NCBI GenBank assembly: GCA_019247695.1
Contig: JAFBAP010000117.1
Span: 1-64,000, forward strand
Direction of reading: 5' to 3'
Source of the DNA: Verrucomicrobiota bacterium
Lineage (GTDB): Bacteria > Verrucomicrobiota > Verrucomicrobiia > Chthoniobacterales > JAFAMB01
Length of the DNA: 64,000 nt
Every line of letters begins with the position of its first letter. Position 1 is the stretch's first letter. This document shows positions 1 through 8,092 of this stretch, in pieces. The notes under the pieces are model-generated. The model did not search any database, was not told where the DNA came from, and was given only the letters and a program-made list of their open reading frames with translations. The position numbers and the translations under genes are program-made.

Positions 1-295
1 GCTGATCGCAGGCAGGTGCTTTAGTGCATGTGCGGGCGTTCCCCCGGGGTTGAGATTCCCTGCCAGCTTTACACCTATCAGACCGTATAAACGGTCTTGG
101 CCCAACGGGCCGAGAGACGGTTTGATGGCCTGAAGGGCCAAAGGAACATAGCCCAGGGTTTACCCTGGGAAGGCGTTTTTCCCTCGATCGAGCCCTGAAG
201 GGGCGGCGGAAAGCGTTGCCGTCGGGTTCTGCCGCCCCTTCAGGGCTCGATCGTGATTTGACGGTTATGCAGGGTAAACCCTGGGCTAAGTTCTC
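1..295. repeat. Composite palindromic repeat cluster (family A)
   Basis: No gene is visible. The stretch holds a palindrome CCCAGGGTTTACCCTGGG at 152-169, a second copy (CAGGGTAAACCCTGGG) at 270-285, and between them a perfect 23-bp inverted repeat (185-207 with 231-253, 23-nt loop) built around GAGCCCTGAAGGGGCGGC. Positions about 24-110, including TATCAGACCGTATAAACGGTCT, recur almost unchanged at about 39237-39321 and inverted near 39950-40030. The layout resembles REP/BIME-type intergenic elements that fold into long hairpins. The repeat runs into the open frame of the next gene, which is why a downstream start was chosen there. Confidence 0.8.
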
Positions 296-373
296 TTGGC
301 CCTTCGGGCCGTAAGGCGGTGGCGCTATTGCAAATTACTTGCAAAATGGCCGTGGCCCTCTACGCTTTTTTGC

Positions 374-1264
374 GTGAGGTTTGCGCTGCTGGTTTGCTGC
401 TGCCTTTTGGTTTCTAAGCCTGCGGGCCGGGCGGAGGCCGGCTTTAGAGTGGCCTCGTTTTCGACGGTGCTCAGCGAGGTGGCGGAAAGGGTCGGGGGCG
501 AGCACGTGACGGTGGCAGCGCTCGTTAAACCCGGCATTGACCCGCACGAATACCAGCCGACGCCGGGCGACCTCGCCCAGGCAAGCGACGCCCGGCTCAT
601 TCTCATTTCGGGCAAAGGGCTGGAGAATTACCTCGACAAGATCGAACAGGTCACCGGCGGCAAGGTCGAGGTATTGGCGGTGGGTGATCAACTGCCTTCG
701 CTGACCCTTAGACCCGGCGATCAAACGGGCAGCGCAGGCGCCCCCGCCCTGGATCCGCACTGGTGGAACAGCGTTCCCAACATGATCCGGGCCGCCGGGG
801 TTGTTGCGGACGGTTTTGCGCGGCTCGATCCTGCGCACGCCGCGGATTACGAACGGAACGCGTCGGCGTACCGCGCCGACCTGTCCGCGCTGGATAAAGA
901 ACTGAGGCGGAAGATTACTCAACTGCCGCGAGACCGCCGGATCCTGGTCACGTCGCACGATGCGTTCCAATATTTCGCGGCGACCTACGGGTTTACGATC
1001 GCCAGCATCGAAGGGGTGAGCACCGAGACCGAGCCGTCGAACAAACACGTGAGCGAACTGATTGAGGAGATCAAGCGGCGCGGGGTCAAGGCCATCTTCC
1101 TGGAGAGCACGCTCAACCCCAAGGTCAGCCGGGAAATTACCCGTGAAACCGGCGCAACTATCGGCGGTACATTGTACGCCGACGGGTTAGGGGAGGCAGA
1201 CGCGGCAACGTACGCCGGCATGATGCGCCACAATGTGGATACCATCGTCGACGGGTTGAAATAA
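374..1264 (+). CDS. Metal ABC transporter substrate-binding protein (ZnuA/TroA family)
   Basis: Secreted or periplasmic cluster A-I solute-binding protein that delivers a divalent metal, probably zinc or manganese, to the permease and ATPase encoded just downstream. Visible signatures are the N-lobe metal loop DPHEYQPTPGDL, a second ligand motif DPHWWNS, the third His in SHDAFQYF, and a C-lobe segment ESTLNPKVS. His rather than Glu at the third ligand position favours a zinc-type site; the long His-rich loop of many ZnuA proteins is absent. The open frame extends to a TTG at 296, but its first residues are encoded by dispersed repeat DNA. GTG at 374 gives a short signal peptide (MRFALLVCCCLL...AEA) and is preferred, although no clear Shine-Dalgarno precedes it. 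Confidence 0.88.
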   Translation: MRFALLVCCCLLVSKPAGRAEAGFRVASFSTVLSEVAERVGGEHVTVAALVKPGIDPHEYQPTPGDLAQASDARLILISGKGLENYLDKIEQVTGGKVEVLAVGDQLPSLTLRPGDQTGSAGAPALDPHWWNSVPNMIRAAGVVADGFARLDPAHAADYERNASAYRADLSALDKELRRKITQLPRDRRILVTSHDAFQYFAATYGFTIASIEGVSTETEPSNKHVSELIEEIKRRGVKAIFLESTLNPKVSREITRETGATIGGTLYADGLGEADAATYAGMMRHNVDTIVDGLK

Positions 1265-1684
1265 ATGCGAGGAGCCCCGTTAATTGAGGCGTTGGTTGCA
1301 TTGGGGGCGCTGCTGTTGCTGGCCCTGCCGATCCGGGAGCTGACGGCGCGGTCCCGGTCGAAGCCTGCGCCGGCCGTACAGGCGGCTCCGGACAGATCGG
1401 TGCGCCTTGAAATAACAGGAACGGCCTCTGCATTCGAATTCAACGTCAGTTACCTCGGCCGGGAGATCTGGTCGGGGACAGGTCACCAGGCGCCGAGCCA
1501 CGCCGATTTCAAGCTGCCGGTGCCGAAAGAGGGAATTGACCTTGAGGTCAGCGCCCGGTTTCCTGATGCGAGCCTGCACGCGTTGCGGCTCACCTTCTCG
1601 ACCGGGGACGGGATCGGAATCGAGCGTTCGGCCTGGGGCACGGATACCTTGGACGAGGTGCTTACGTATCAACCGGCCCCATGA
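1265..1684 (+). CDS. Small membrane-anchored protein of the metal importer operon
   Basis: Unrecognised 139-residue protein that begins directly after the stop codon of the binding protein. Residues about 7-25 form one hydrophobic segment (LIEALVALGALLLLALPI), followed by a polar, probably beta-rich extracytoplasmic domain of about 100 residues with no recognisable catalytic motif. Its position inside the importer operon suggests an accessory role, for example metal delivery or a partner of the binding protein, but nothing in the sequence shows this. It lacks a metal-binding Cys/His cluster. Confidence 0.7.
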   Translation: MRGAPLIEALVALGALLLLALPIRELTARSRSKPAPAVQAAPDRSVRLEITGTASAFEFNVSYLGREIWSGTGHQAPSHADFKLPVPKEGIDLEVSARFPDASLHALRLTFSTGDGIGIERSAWGTDTLDEVLTYQPAP

Positions 1685-1714
1685 GCAACGTAACCCAGGA
1701 ACAAGTCAGGTAAG

Positions 1715-2461
1715 ATGCCCGATCACCGCCTTCTCGTTCGAGATTTGACCGTCGCGTACCGCCGCGTTCCGGCGATCCATCACGTTGGTTTCGAGATCGC
1801 CTGCGGGCGGTGCGTCGGCCTGTTAGGACCGAACGGCGCGGGCAAAACCTCGCTTTTCAAAGCGCTCGTGGGACTGCTCCCGATGGAAACGGGCTCCGTG
1901 GAACTGCATGGGCATTCCGGCAAAGCCGGCCGAAACGCGATTGCGTACCTGCCCCAGCGCAGCCAGGTCGACTGGGATTTTCCGATCACCGTGCGCGGCC
2001 TGGTGGAAATGGGCCGCTACCAAGCCCTGGGGCCCTGGGGACCTTTCAGCGAACGGGACCGGCAGGCGGTTGACCATTCCCTGGCGGAGATGGAATTGGC
2101 GAACCTGAGCGAGCGCCAGATCAGCGCCCTGTCCGGGGGCCAACAGCAGCGGGCGTTTCTCGCCCGGTCGCTCGCGCAGGAAGCGCACGTTTTTCTGCTC
2201 GACGAACCGTTTACCGGCCTGGACCGGCCGTCCCAGCAGGTCCTGGTGCAGGTCATCCATAAACTCGCGGCGGCAGGGAACCTGGTGATTGCGTCGCATC
2301 ATGACCTGAAGAGTGTGCCGGATCTTTTCGATGAGGTCATTTTCCTGAACGGTGAGCTCATCGCCTATGGTCCGACCGCGGTGACCTTCAATAAACAAAA
2401 CGTCGAGCGCACGTTTGGAACCCCGCCCTTTGCAGGAGGAGACGGCCACCATGGATGGTAG
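1715..2461 (+). CDS. Metal ABC transporter ATP-binding protein (ZnuC/MntB-like)
   Basis: Cytoplasmic ATPase that powers the metal importer. The 248-residue protein carries Walker A GPNGAGKTS at about residues 38-46, a Q-loop in LPQRSQVDW, the ABC signature LSGGQQQR, Walker B HVFLLDEPFTGLD, and the H-loop His in IASHHDL. Length and motif spacing are those of the ZnuC/MntA/TroB group. The gene ends 11 bases inside the permease gene, so translation of the two is probably coupled. The substrate cannot be told from this subunit alone. Confidence 0.93.
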   Translation: MPDHRLLVRDLTVAYRRVPAIHHVGFEIACGRCVGLLGPNGAGKTSLFKALVGLLPMETGSVELHGHSGKAGRNAIAYLPQRSQVDWDFPITVRGLVEMGRYQALGPWGPFSERDRQAVDHSLAEMELANLSERQISALSGGQQQRAFLARSLAQEAHVFLLDEPFTGLDRPSQQVLVQVIHKLAAAGNLVIASHHDLKSVPDLFDEVIFLNGELIAYGPTAVTFNKQNVERTFGTPPFAGGDGHHGW

Positions 2462-3389
2462 CGCGGGCGCGATCCTGCTGGAACCGTTCCGGCACGATTT
2501 TATGCAGCGCGCCTTCCTCGGGTGCGTGCTGATCGGATTTACAAACGGCGCCCTGAGCATTTTCATCGTGCTGCGCCGGTTGGCCCTGATGGCTGACGCG
2601 ATGGCGCATTCGCTGCTGCCCGGGTTAGCCCTCGCGCTGATCCTGTTCGGGGTTGCGCCGGGTTCGCTGTTTTTCGGCGCCCTGGTGGCGGCGCTGCTGG
2701 TGGCGCTGGGGACTCAGCTTATTTCCGGGAGCTCACGGATAAAGGAGGACACATCGCTCGGTCTGCTGTTTGCCTGCTCGTTCTCGCTCGGCCTGGTGCT
2801 GCTGAACTTTGCGCCGGTACGGGTGGATATCAGCCACTACCTGTTCGGCAACATCCTCGGACTCAGCGACGCGGACCTTTGGACCACGCACGTCATCAGC
2901 ATTATCTCCGTCCCGACGCTGGTGGCCTTACGCCGGCCCTTGCTGCTGATGATGTTTGAACCTTCGGTGGCCGCGAGCCAAGGCGTGCCCGTAAGCGGGC
3001 TCCGCTATCTTCTGATGGGGATCCTGGTGCTTTCCATGATTTCATCGCTGCAAGCGGTCGGGGTCGTGCTGGCCCTGGGCATGTTGATCGCTCCGGCCGC
3101 GACCCTCTACCTGGTGACGGATTCGTTTACCGTGATTTTCTGGGCGGCAGGCTTTTTAGGGGCGTTCGGGTCGTGCCTTGGGCTTTGGTTTTCCTACCTC
3201 TTGAATCTGCCGTCGGGCGCCTGCATTGTCCTGGTTCTGAGCGGTTTCTTCCTGCTGGCGTACGTTTTCAGCCCGCGCTACGGGCTCATCACCAAGTTCC
3301 TGCGACGGCAGCACCTTCATGAGGAATCATTGGCGCGGTGGCGCCGGCAGGGCGAAGCCGGAGAGGGCTCAGGGGACCGCCAGGCCTGA
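2451..3389 (+). CDS. Metal ABC transporter permease (ABC-3 family)
   Basis: Integral membrane permease of the zinc/manganese-type importer. About nine hydrophobic segments are visible (for example FLGCVLIGFTNGALSIFIVLRR, LLFACSFSLGLVLLNF, LVLSMISSLQAVGVVLALGML), with the family-typical LRRLALMADAMAHSLLPG loop near residue 45 and the GVVLALGMLIAPAAT segment that contacts the ATPase. The frame is open from a TTG at 2415, but ATG 2451 has a strong Shine-Dalgarno (AGGAGG, 2434-2439), so that start is used. It overlaps the ATPase gene by 11 bases. The C-terminus is charged and basic. Confidence 0.92.
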   Translation: MDGSAGAILLEPFRHDFMQRAFLGCVLIGFTNGALSIFIVLRRLALMADAMAHSLLPGLALALILFGVAPGSLFFGALVAALLVALGTQLISGSSRIKEDTSLGLLFACSFSLGLVLLNFAPVRVDISHYLFGNILGLSDADLWTTHVISIISVPTLVALRRPLLLMMFEPSVAASQGVPVSGLRYLLMGILVLSMISSLQAVGVVLALGMLIAPAATLYLVTDSFTVIFWAAGFLGAFGSCLGLWFSYLLNLPSGACIVLVLSGFFLLAYVFSPRYGLITKFLRRQHLHEESLARWRRQGEAGEGSGDRQA

Positions 3390-3457
3390 CCCGGACGCGC
3401 GCGATCCTTTCCGCCGTCCTTCCGCGCGGCGCCCACGCCCACCGCCGTGTCCTTGTC

Positions 3458-3754
3458 CTACCCGAGGTAAACGACGTCATTCGCCCCGTCACGCACCGAA
3501 ACCGAGTTTCCCGCATTGGCCAGCCGCAGCACCAGTTTGCGGTCGCCTTCGAACCAAATTTCCATGCTGAGATCCTCTTCCAGCACCTGACGGACTTTGG
3601 AGAGCTTCTCGATGCCCGACGCAACTTTGGCCTCGGCATGAATGCGCATGACCAGCCCGTCCTGGAAAACAACGGTTACCGTCGTCTGTTCTTCCTCGAT
3701 GCTCGTGACGGCGCGACCGCGCACGAGGTCGGTCAGATCTGCGTTCTGCCTCAT
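3458..3754 (-). CDS. Conserved-looking small cytoplasmic protein, function unknown
   Basis: 98-residue soluble protein with no transmembrane segment and no recognised domain. The sequence alternates short beta-like stretches (TTVTVVFQDGLVMRIHAEAKV, MEIWFEGDRKLVLRLA) with an amphipathic helix (SGIEKLSKVRQVLEEDL), which suggests a compact alpha-beta fold. It lies tail-to-tail with the metal importer. Several longer open frames on the plus strand across the same bases have biased composition and no start context and are treated as shadows. Confidence 0.6.
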   Translation of the reverse strand: MRQNADLTDLVRGRAVTSIEEEQTTVTVVFQDGLVMRIHAEAKVASGIEKLSKVRQVLEEDLSMEIWFEGDRKLVLRLANAGNSVSVRDGANDVVYLG

Positions 3755-3769
3755 GATGTCCGAAACGAA

Positions 3770-3797
3770 GGCGCCCGGCAGATCAACACCGGGCGCC
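3770..3797. terminator. Perfect hairpin, probable terminator
   Basis: A 9-bp perfect stem (GGCGCCCGG / CCGGGCGCC) with a 10-nt loop. It lies between two minus-strand genes, downstream of the gene at 3889-4029 and just upstream of the start of the gene at 3754. On the plus strand it is followed by TTT, on the minus strand by TTCGTTT. Either strand could use it; the minus-strand reading ends the small membrane protein transcript. Confidence 0.55.
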
Positions 3798-3888
3798 TTT
3801 AAAACTCCACCATCCGATCTTTCGAGGGGGAACCTGAGACCGGCTCAAACTACTCTAATTCGCGGCGAGCAAGACAGGAACCCTCCCG

Positions 3889-4029
3889 CTACAAACGGCC
3901 TTGCACCAGCCGCACCACGGCCACGATTAAAGCAATGACCAACAGAATGTGGATCAACGACCCTGCTACGTGCGTCGCGAGGCCTAACGCCCAGAGAATG
4001 ACGAGAATGACGACGATGGTCCAGAGCAT
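3889..4029 (-). CDS. Small two-helix membrane protein, lmo0937 type (DUF5670-like)
   Basis: 46-residue inner-membrane protein consisting almost entirely of two hydrophobic helices, MLWTIVVILVILWALGL and IHILLVIALIVAVVRLV, ending in QGRL. This arrangement and the motif IHILLVIA are typical of the widespread lmo0937-type membrane proteins, often linked to stress, whose role is unknown. The frame is open 51 bases further upstream, but the ATG at 4029 matches the family length and has an AGGG-like ribosome site upstream. Confidence 0.75.
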   Translation of the reverse strand: MLWTIVVILVILWALGLATHVAGSLIHILLVIALIVAVVRLVQGRL

Positions 4030-4078
4030 AACACCCTGACTTCGTTTCAGATTCGCCCCCCGGATGTGCAACCCGCTC

Positions 4079-4208
4079 ACACCACGGGCACACGGCGGGC
4101 GCGGAGGAAGAGAGCGGGCACAACGACGGAGTTCACACGGCGAACACGGCGGAACACGGCGGGAAGGGGAAGAGTTTGGAGTTCGGAGTTTGGAGTTCGG
4201 AGTTTGGG
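4079..4208. repeat. Dispersed repeat family B (forward) plus heptamer array
   Basis: Positions 4079-4168 hold a forward copy of the motif CACACGGCGGGCACAACG...GAGTTCACACGGCGAACACGGCG, which recurs at 25997-26083 and 48734-48843 and, inverted, at 4774-4846, 26270-26326 and 48981-49048. Positions 4172-4208 are a tandem array of a 7-mer (GAGTTCGG/GAGTTTGG). The same 7-mer appears as its complement at 48934-48969, again next to family B copies. The repeats are intergenic and encode nothing plausible. Confidence 0.8.
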
Positions 4209-4246
4209 ACTATGGGCGACCTAGCAACCGGCCCCCCGGCGAAGAA

Positions 4247-4645
4247 TCAAAAGCGCGTGGGCCGCGCCGTGACCACCTGCACCTGCCTCGCGTCAATCGG
4301 GATCGGGAAACTGGTTCCACCCTGCGGTTCAAGGACGAACCTCTCTTCGTGGGATTTGTCCGGGCTCCAGCTTTTTGAGGTTGTGAAGCGGATGACCACC
4401 TGGAGGTGATCGGAGCCGTTGTTGTGGACCAGGACGGTATAGTTAGGTGCGTCGCCCTTGATGACGTCGATGCGCAGACTTGGGAAGGCGTTATCGACCC
4501 GCGGTGTAGTCCAGTGGCAACCCGTCATGGATAAAACCAGCCATGCCGTGCACGCCAGCAGGGTGTAACGCCACCTCGGAAAATGCCGCGAATGCCACAA
4601 CCCGAAAAATGCCACAAATGTGGAGAATAGCCGGTACCCACTCAT
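4247..4645 (-). CDS. Putative small lipoprotein, function unknown
   Basis: 132-codon frame. The part after residue about 43 looks like a genuine protein: a hydrophobic stretch ending in a lipobox-like LSMTGC, then about 90 residues with beta-strand character (YTVLVHNNGSDHLQVVIRF, ERFVLEPQGGTSFPI), compatible with a small immunoglobulin-like secreted domain. The first 25 or so residues are encoded by dispersed repeat E (AATGCCACAAATG-type DNA at 4580-4622), so the true start is probably internal. A TTG around residue 16 or a rare start after GAGGTGG are options. Function unknown. Confidence 0.5.
   Translation of the reverse strand: MSGYRLFSTFVAFFGLWHSRHFPRWRYTLLACTAWLVLSMTGCHWTTPRVDNAFPSLRIDVIKGDAPNYTVLVHNNGSDHLQVVIRFTTSKSWSPDKSHEERFVLEPQGGTSFPIPIDARQVQVVTARPTRF
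4580..4622. repeat. Dispersed repeat family E (AATGCCACAAATG)
   Basis: Tandem degenerate copies of AAAATGCCACAAATG. The same motif recurs at 38901-38942, inverted at 40130-40172, and at both ends of the palindromic element at 53717-53987. Here it overlaps the apparent N-terminus of the minus-strand lipoprotein frame. Confidence 0.7.
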
Positions 4646-5021
4646 CCGTCATCGGCGCTGATCCACGTAATTTGTGAATCCCGTCGGCCGGACTGCCGGG
4701 GACCGTGTCCGGCGTTCGGAGCACCAGCGTGAGGGCGGACGCCGGCCTGCACCCCGGATCCAAAAGAAATGTGTGTTGCCGCCGTGGTCGCCGTGCTCCG
4801 CCGTGGCGCCGTGTGATCCTTTTCCGCCGTGACCACCGTGTGACGAGAATCGACCAACCCGGCTAAGATCAGCCGTTGATTTCGTGAATCGCCATAACCG
4901 GTCCGAGTGCGGCTGCAGGAGGCCAAGGACCGGACTGCTCGGGTACGCCACCTGGCACGGCGGCTGCTCGCGTCGACTCCGAGTAATACTCGGATACGAA
5001 ATCGTGATACCGGAAACGCAC
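4646..5021. promoter_or_regulatory. Leader and upstream region of the guanidine/urea-carboxylase operon
   Basis: No gene is visible. The left part carries an inverted family B repeat (4774-4846). Closer to the operon there is a 7-bp perfect stem CCGGTCC (4898-4904) with GGACCGG (4927-4933), and a 17-nt palindrome TCCGAGTAATACTCGGA at 4978-4994, 27 bases before the first start codon. The element CCGGTCCGAG resembles one conserved block of the guanidine-I (ykkC) riboswitch, but the other blocks were not found. The palindrome is a candidate operator for the NikR-like regulator of the same operon (inference). Confidence 0.45.
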
Positions 5022-6008
5022 ATGATCAAATCGATGCAGACAACGGTTCGCAAATGGCTGGCGGGCCTGGCCACCTTGGCCGCGTTAGCGGCTACGCTCC
5101 AGGCTGAACCCCTGAAACTCGGGTACAGCGACTGGCCGGGATGGACGGTCCTGGAAATCGCCAATCAAAAAGGCTGGTTCAAGGAAGCCGGCGTTGTCAC
5201 CGACCTGGTCTGGTTCGATTATTCGGCTTCTCTCGACGCGTTTTCTGCCGGCAAGATCGACGGCGTTACCGTGGTTCCGACCGACGCCTTGGTGCTCGGA
5301 GCGTCCGGCAACAAGAGTAAGTTGATCGCGATCACGGATTACAGCGATGGCAATGACAAAATCATCGGGGAACCGGGCATTGATTCGATCGCGGCGCTCA
5401 AGGGGAAGAAAGTCGCGGTTGAGTTCACCCTGGTCGATCACCTGCTCCTTCTGCAGGCGCTCAAGGTCAACGGCATGTCGCAATCGGACGTCGTCCTGGT
5501 TAACACCCCAACCAATAACACGCCCCAGGTCCTGGGGTCCAGGCAGGTCGCGGCGGTTGCGGCCTGGTACCCGGTTGCAGGGCAAGCGCTGAAGCAGGTG
5601 CCGGGATCAAAGCCGCTATTTACGAGTCACGAAGCGCCGGGATTGATCTACGACGTGATCGCCGTCAGCCCGACGAGTTATGCGCAGCACAAGGCTGACT
5701 GGGCGAAAATCGTAAAAGTTTTCTACCGCTGCGTTGACTACCTTCAGAGCCCGGCAACGCACGATGACGCCATCAAGATCATGGCTGCCCGGGTTGGGGC
5801 CGACCCTGCCGAATACGCGAAAAACCTTCCCGGAACCCATTTCATGACCATACCGGAAGCCAAGAAGGCGTTTACGAAGGGGCCCGGGCTGGACTCAATT
5901 TACGGGTCGATGGAGAACGGAAACAGGTTTAACCTGGACAACAAGGTCTACCAGCAAACGCAAAATCCCGCGAGTTACCTGGCGCCCACCATTACCAACG
6001 AGTTGTGA
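5022..6008 (+). CDS. ABC transporter substrate-binding protein of the urea/guanidine carboxylase locus
   Basis: Secreted NitT/TauT-family binding protein that starts with a cleavable signal peptide (MIKSMQTTVRKWLAGLATLAALAATLQAE). Motifs typical of the carboxylase-linked subgroup are LGYSDWPGWTVLEIANQKGWF at the mature N-terminus and VWFDYSASLDAFSAGKIDGV. ATG 5022 (or 5034) places the signal peptide at the N-terminus; the open frame upstream is leader DNA. It is followed by its permease and ATPase. In related loci this importer was annotated for urea. The downstream DUF1989 genes suggest that the ligand is guanidine or a related amidine, but the ligand pocket cannot be read from sequence by eye. 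Confidence 0.88.
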   Translation: MIKSMQTTVRKWLAGLATLAALAATLQAEPLKLGYSDWPGWTVLEIANQKGWFKEAGVVTDLVWFDYSASLDAFSAGKIDGVTVVPTDALVLGASGNKSKLIAITDYSDGNDKIIGEPGIDSIAALKGKKVAVEFTLVDHLLLLQALKVNGMSQSDVVLVNTPTNNTPQVLGSRQVAAVAAWYPVAGQALKQVPGSKPLFTSHEAPGLIYDVIAVSPTSYAQHKADWAKIVKVFYRCVDYLQSPATHDDAIKIMAARVGADPAEYAKNLPGTHFMTIPEAKKAFTKGPGLDSIYGSMENGNRFNLDNKVYQQTQNPASYLAPTITNEL

Positions 6009-6051
6009 GCCGGCGAACGGAAGGATCAAGGAAGGATCAAGGAGGGCGACG

Positions 6052-7080
6052 ATGGCGAATCACGACCGGCTCGGCTTGAAAGAACCGCTTTCGGAACGCA
6101 CGCAGGTATTCCTTACCTTTCTCTCATTTGCGGTTCCGGTCCTGGTCTGGTGCGCAGTCAGTTACATCCCGTGGCTCTGGCATCCGGTGGTCAAAGTCAC
6201 GAACATAGGCTCCGTCGACTATTTCGTGGAAGGAATGGAAGTTCCCTGTGCGGAATTCGATCAGCAGGCGGCGAAGGCGAAGGCGGAAGGGGGCGATCCG
6301 CCGCAAGGTGACCGGGTGAACCCGGCTTACCTGCCGGCGCCGCACGAGGTGGTGCGCGCCTTTTACACGGCGTTCACGACGCCGCCCCGTTTACCGAACG
6401 AGCCGTGGCTGCACCAAAGCCTTGGGCACAGCATCCGGACGATCCTGCTCGGATTCCTGATTTCGTCCGTGATCGGGGTGCCGTTGGGGATCCTGTGCGG
6501 TGCGTACCGCTTTTTTTCACGGCTGCAGGAACCATTCATTGAATTCTTCCGGTACCTGCCTGCACCTGCTTTCGGCGCGCTCTGCGTCGCAGTTTTGGGA
6601 ATTGAGGACGGGCCAAAGATCGCGATCATCTTTATCGGCACGTTTTTCCAGCAGGTGCTGGTGATTGCCAACACGGTGCGCAAGGTAGATCCTACCTTGA
6701 TCGAGGCCGCGCAAACCCTGGGCGCGAAAGGCGGGCAACTGGTCACCCAGGTGATCGTCCCCGCGACGATCACGGACATTTATACCGACATGCGCATCCT
6801 GCTCGGTTGGGCGTGGACTTACCTGATCGTCGCCGAGGTAGTCGGAACGATGTCAGGGATCACCTTCTTCATCAACCAGCAGGCGCGCTACCGGAATTTC
6901 GACAACGTTTACGCGGCGATCATGATGATCGGCATCATCGGGCTGACGAGCGATTTCCTCCTGGCCTGGCTCGGGACCAAGCTCTTTCCCTGGAAACGGC
7001 GGCGTTCCGCGGCGGCCGGGCGGTCCCGCTGGTGGGCCAGGCTCTGGCCCAAGGCGGTTCCCGTGCCGGATACTCCCTGA
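6052..7080 (+). CDS. ABC transporter permease (NitT/TauT type), carboxylase-linked
   Basis: Inner-membrane permease of the same importer, 342 residues. It has an N-terminal membrane segment (VFLTFLSFAVPVLVWCAV), then an unusual extracytoplasmic insert of about 80 residues (about 45-125), then the BPD_transp_1 core with the ATPase-coupling EAA loop EAAQTLGAKGGQLVTQVIVPA. The insert is longer than in SsuC/TauC and is characteristic of the carboxylase-linked permeases. A strong GGAGG at 6041-6045 precedes ATG 6052. The C-terminus is basic and cytoplasmic. Confidence 0.9.
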   Translation: MANHDRLGLKEPLSERTQVFLTFLSFAVPVLVWCAVSYIPWLWHPVVKVTNIGSVDYFVEGMEVPCAEFDQQAAKAKAEGGDPPQGDRVNPAYLPAPHEVVRAFYTAFTTPPRLPNEPWLHQSLGHSIRTILLGFLISSVIGVPLGILCGAYRFFSRLQEPFIEFFRYLPAPAFGALCVAVLGIEDGPKIAIIFIGTFFQQVLVIANTVRKVDPTLIEAAQTLGAKGGQLVTQVIVPATITDIYTDMRILLGWAWTYLIVAEVVGTMSGITFFINQQARYRNFDNVYAAIMMIGIIGLTSDFLLAWLGTKLFPWKRRRSAAAGRSRWWARLWPKAVPVPDTP

Positions 7081-7125
7081 TCCCCGGCACGGGGCACTTG
7101 CGTATGCGTCCACAACACTCCGGCT

Positions 7126-8028
7126 ATGTCGTTGAGCGATCTTGAACTGCCTGATTATCGCGCCCAGTCGCCTGAGGTGGCGGCGCGGTTCGCGCGGATC
7201 CGGGAACGGCCCGTAATCCTGAGCGTCCGGGACCTGTGCAAATCGTTTGCGGCGGACGACCGGACCCACGTGGTCCTTGACCGGGTGTCGCTGGACATTC
7301 ACCGGCGCGAATTCATTTGCGTCATCGGGCCCTCCGGGTGCGGCAAGTCGACTTTTCTTCGCATCGTGGCCGGGCTGGATCGGGCGACCGGCGGCGACGT
7401 GCTGCTGGACGGCAGGCCCGTCTTCGGCCCCGGGCCGGACCGCGGCATGGTTTTCCAGGGCTACACCCTTTTTCCCTGGCTTACCGTCAAGCAGAACGTC
7501 ATGTTCGGCTTGCGCATGAGCGGCAAACCGACGCAAACCCAGCAAGGGGAAGCCAGCCAGTGGCTCGAGATGGTGGGTCTGAGTAAGTTTGAGAAATCCT
7601 ACCCGCACGAACTATCCGGCGGGATGAAACAGCGGGTCGCAATCGCTCGCGCGCTTGCGAACGAACCGCGCATCCTGATCATGGACGAACCGTTCGGAGC
7701 GCTTGACGCGCAGACGCGCGCCCAGATGCAGGGCTACCTTCTCCAGATCTGGAAACAAGTCGACGTGACTATCCTTTTTATCACGCATGACCTGGATGAA
7801 GCGGTCTACCTGTCCGATCGCATCCTCGTGATGGGGAGCAATCCGGGCCGGGTGCTCGAGTTTCTTGAAAATCCCGTTCCGCGCCCCCATACGCCGGCGC
7901 AGTTCGTGACGCCGGCATTTCTGTCGCTTAAAGCCCGTTTGGAGCACCTCATCCATCCACCGGTGCAAGTTGCGGAGGACAAACTACCACTCGTGAAACT
8001 TACCCTGGCGGGCGATGACGTCGAGTAA
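7126..8028 (+). CDS. ABC transporter ATP-binding protein (NitT/TauT type), carboxylase-linked
   Basis: 300-residue ATPase of the importer. It has Walker A GPSGCGKST, Q-loop MVFQGYTLFPWLTV, signature LSGGMKQR, Walker B ILIMDEPFGALD and H-loop LFITHDLDEAVY. The C-terminal tail after residue 240 is longer than in SsuB/TauB. Its last 14 bases overlap a possible upstream start of the regulator gene, so all four genes are likely cotranscribed. Confidence 0.92.
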   Translation: MSLSDLELPDYRAQSPEVAARFARIRERPVILSVRDLCKSFAADDRTHVVLDRVSLDIHRREFICVIGPSGCGKSTFLRIVAGLDRATGGDVLLDGRPVFGPGPDRGMVFQGYTLFPWLTVKQNVMFGLRMSGKPTQTQQGEASQWLEMVGLSKFEKSYPHELSGGMKQRVAIARALANEPRILIMDEPFGALDAQTRAQMQGYLLQIWKQVDVTILFITHDLDEAVYLSDRILVMGSNPGRVLEFLENPVPRPHTPAQFVTPAFLSLKARLEHLIHPPVQVAEDKLPLVKLTLAGDDVE

Positions 8029-8092
8029 TACGGAGTGCGGATCGAATGGACAACCTACACCCGACGAGAAGCTTGGTTGGTCTGATATCCGT

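Noticed and set aside
296-373. TTG start at 296 for the metal-binding protein
   Set aside because: The first codons fall in dispersed repeat DNA (TTGGCCCTTCGGGCCGTAAG also occurs near 39770-39795); the signal peptide begins after GTG 374.
4895-4945. Guanidine-I (ykkC) riboswitch as a firm annotation
   Set aside because: Only one block resembles the consensus; the other conserved blocks were not found, so it is kept only as a low-interest finding.
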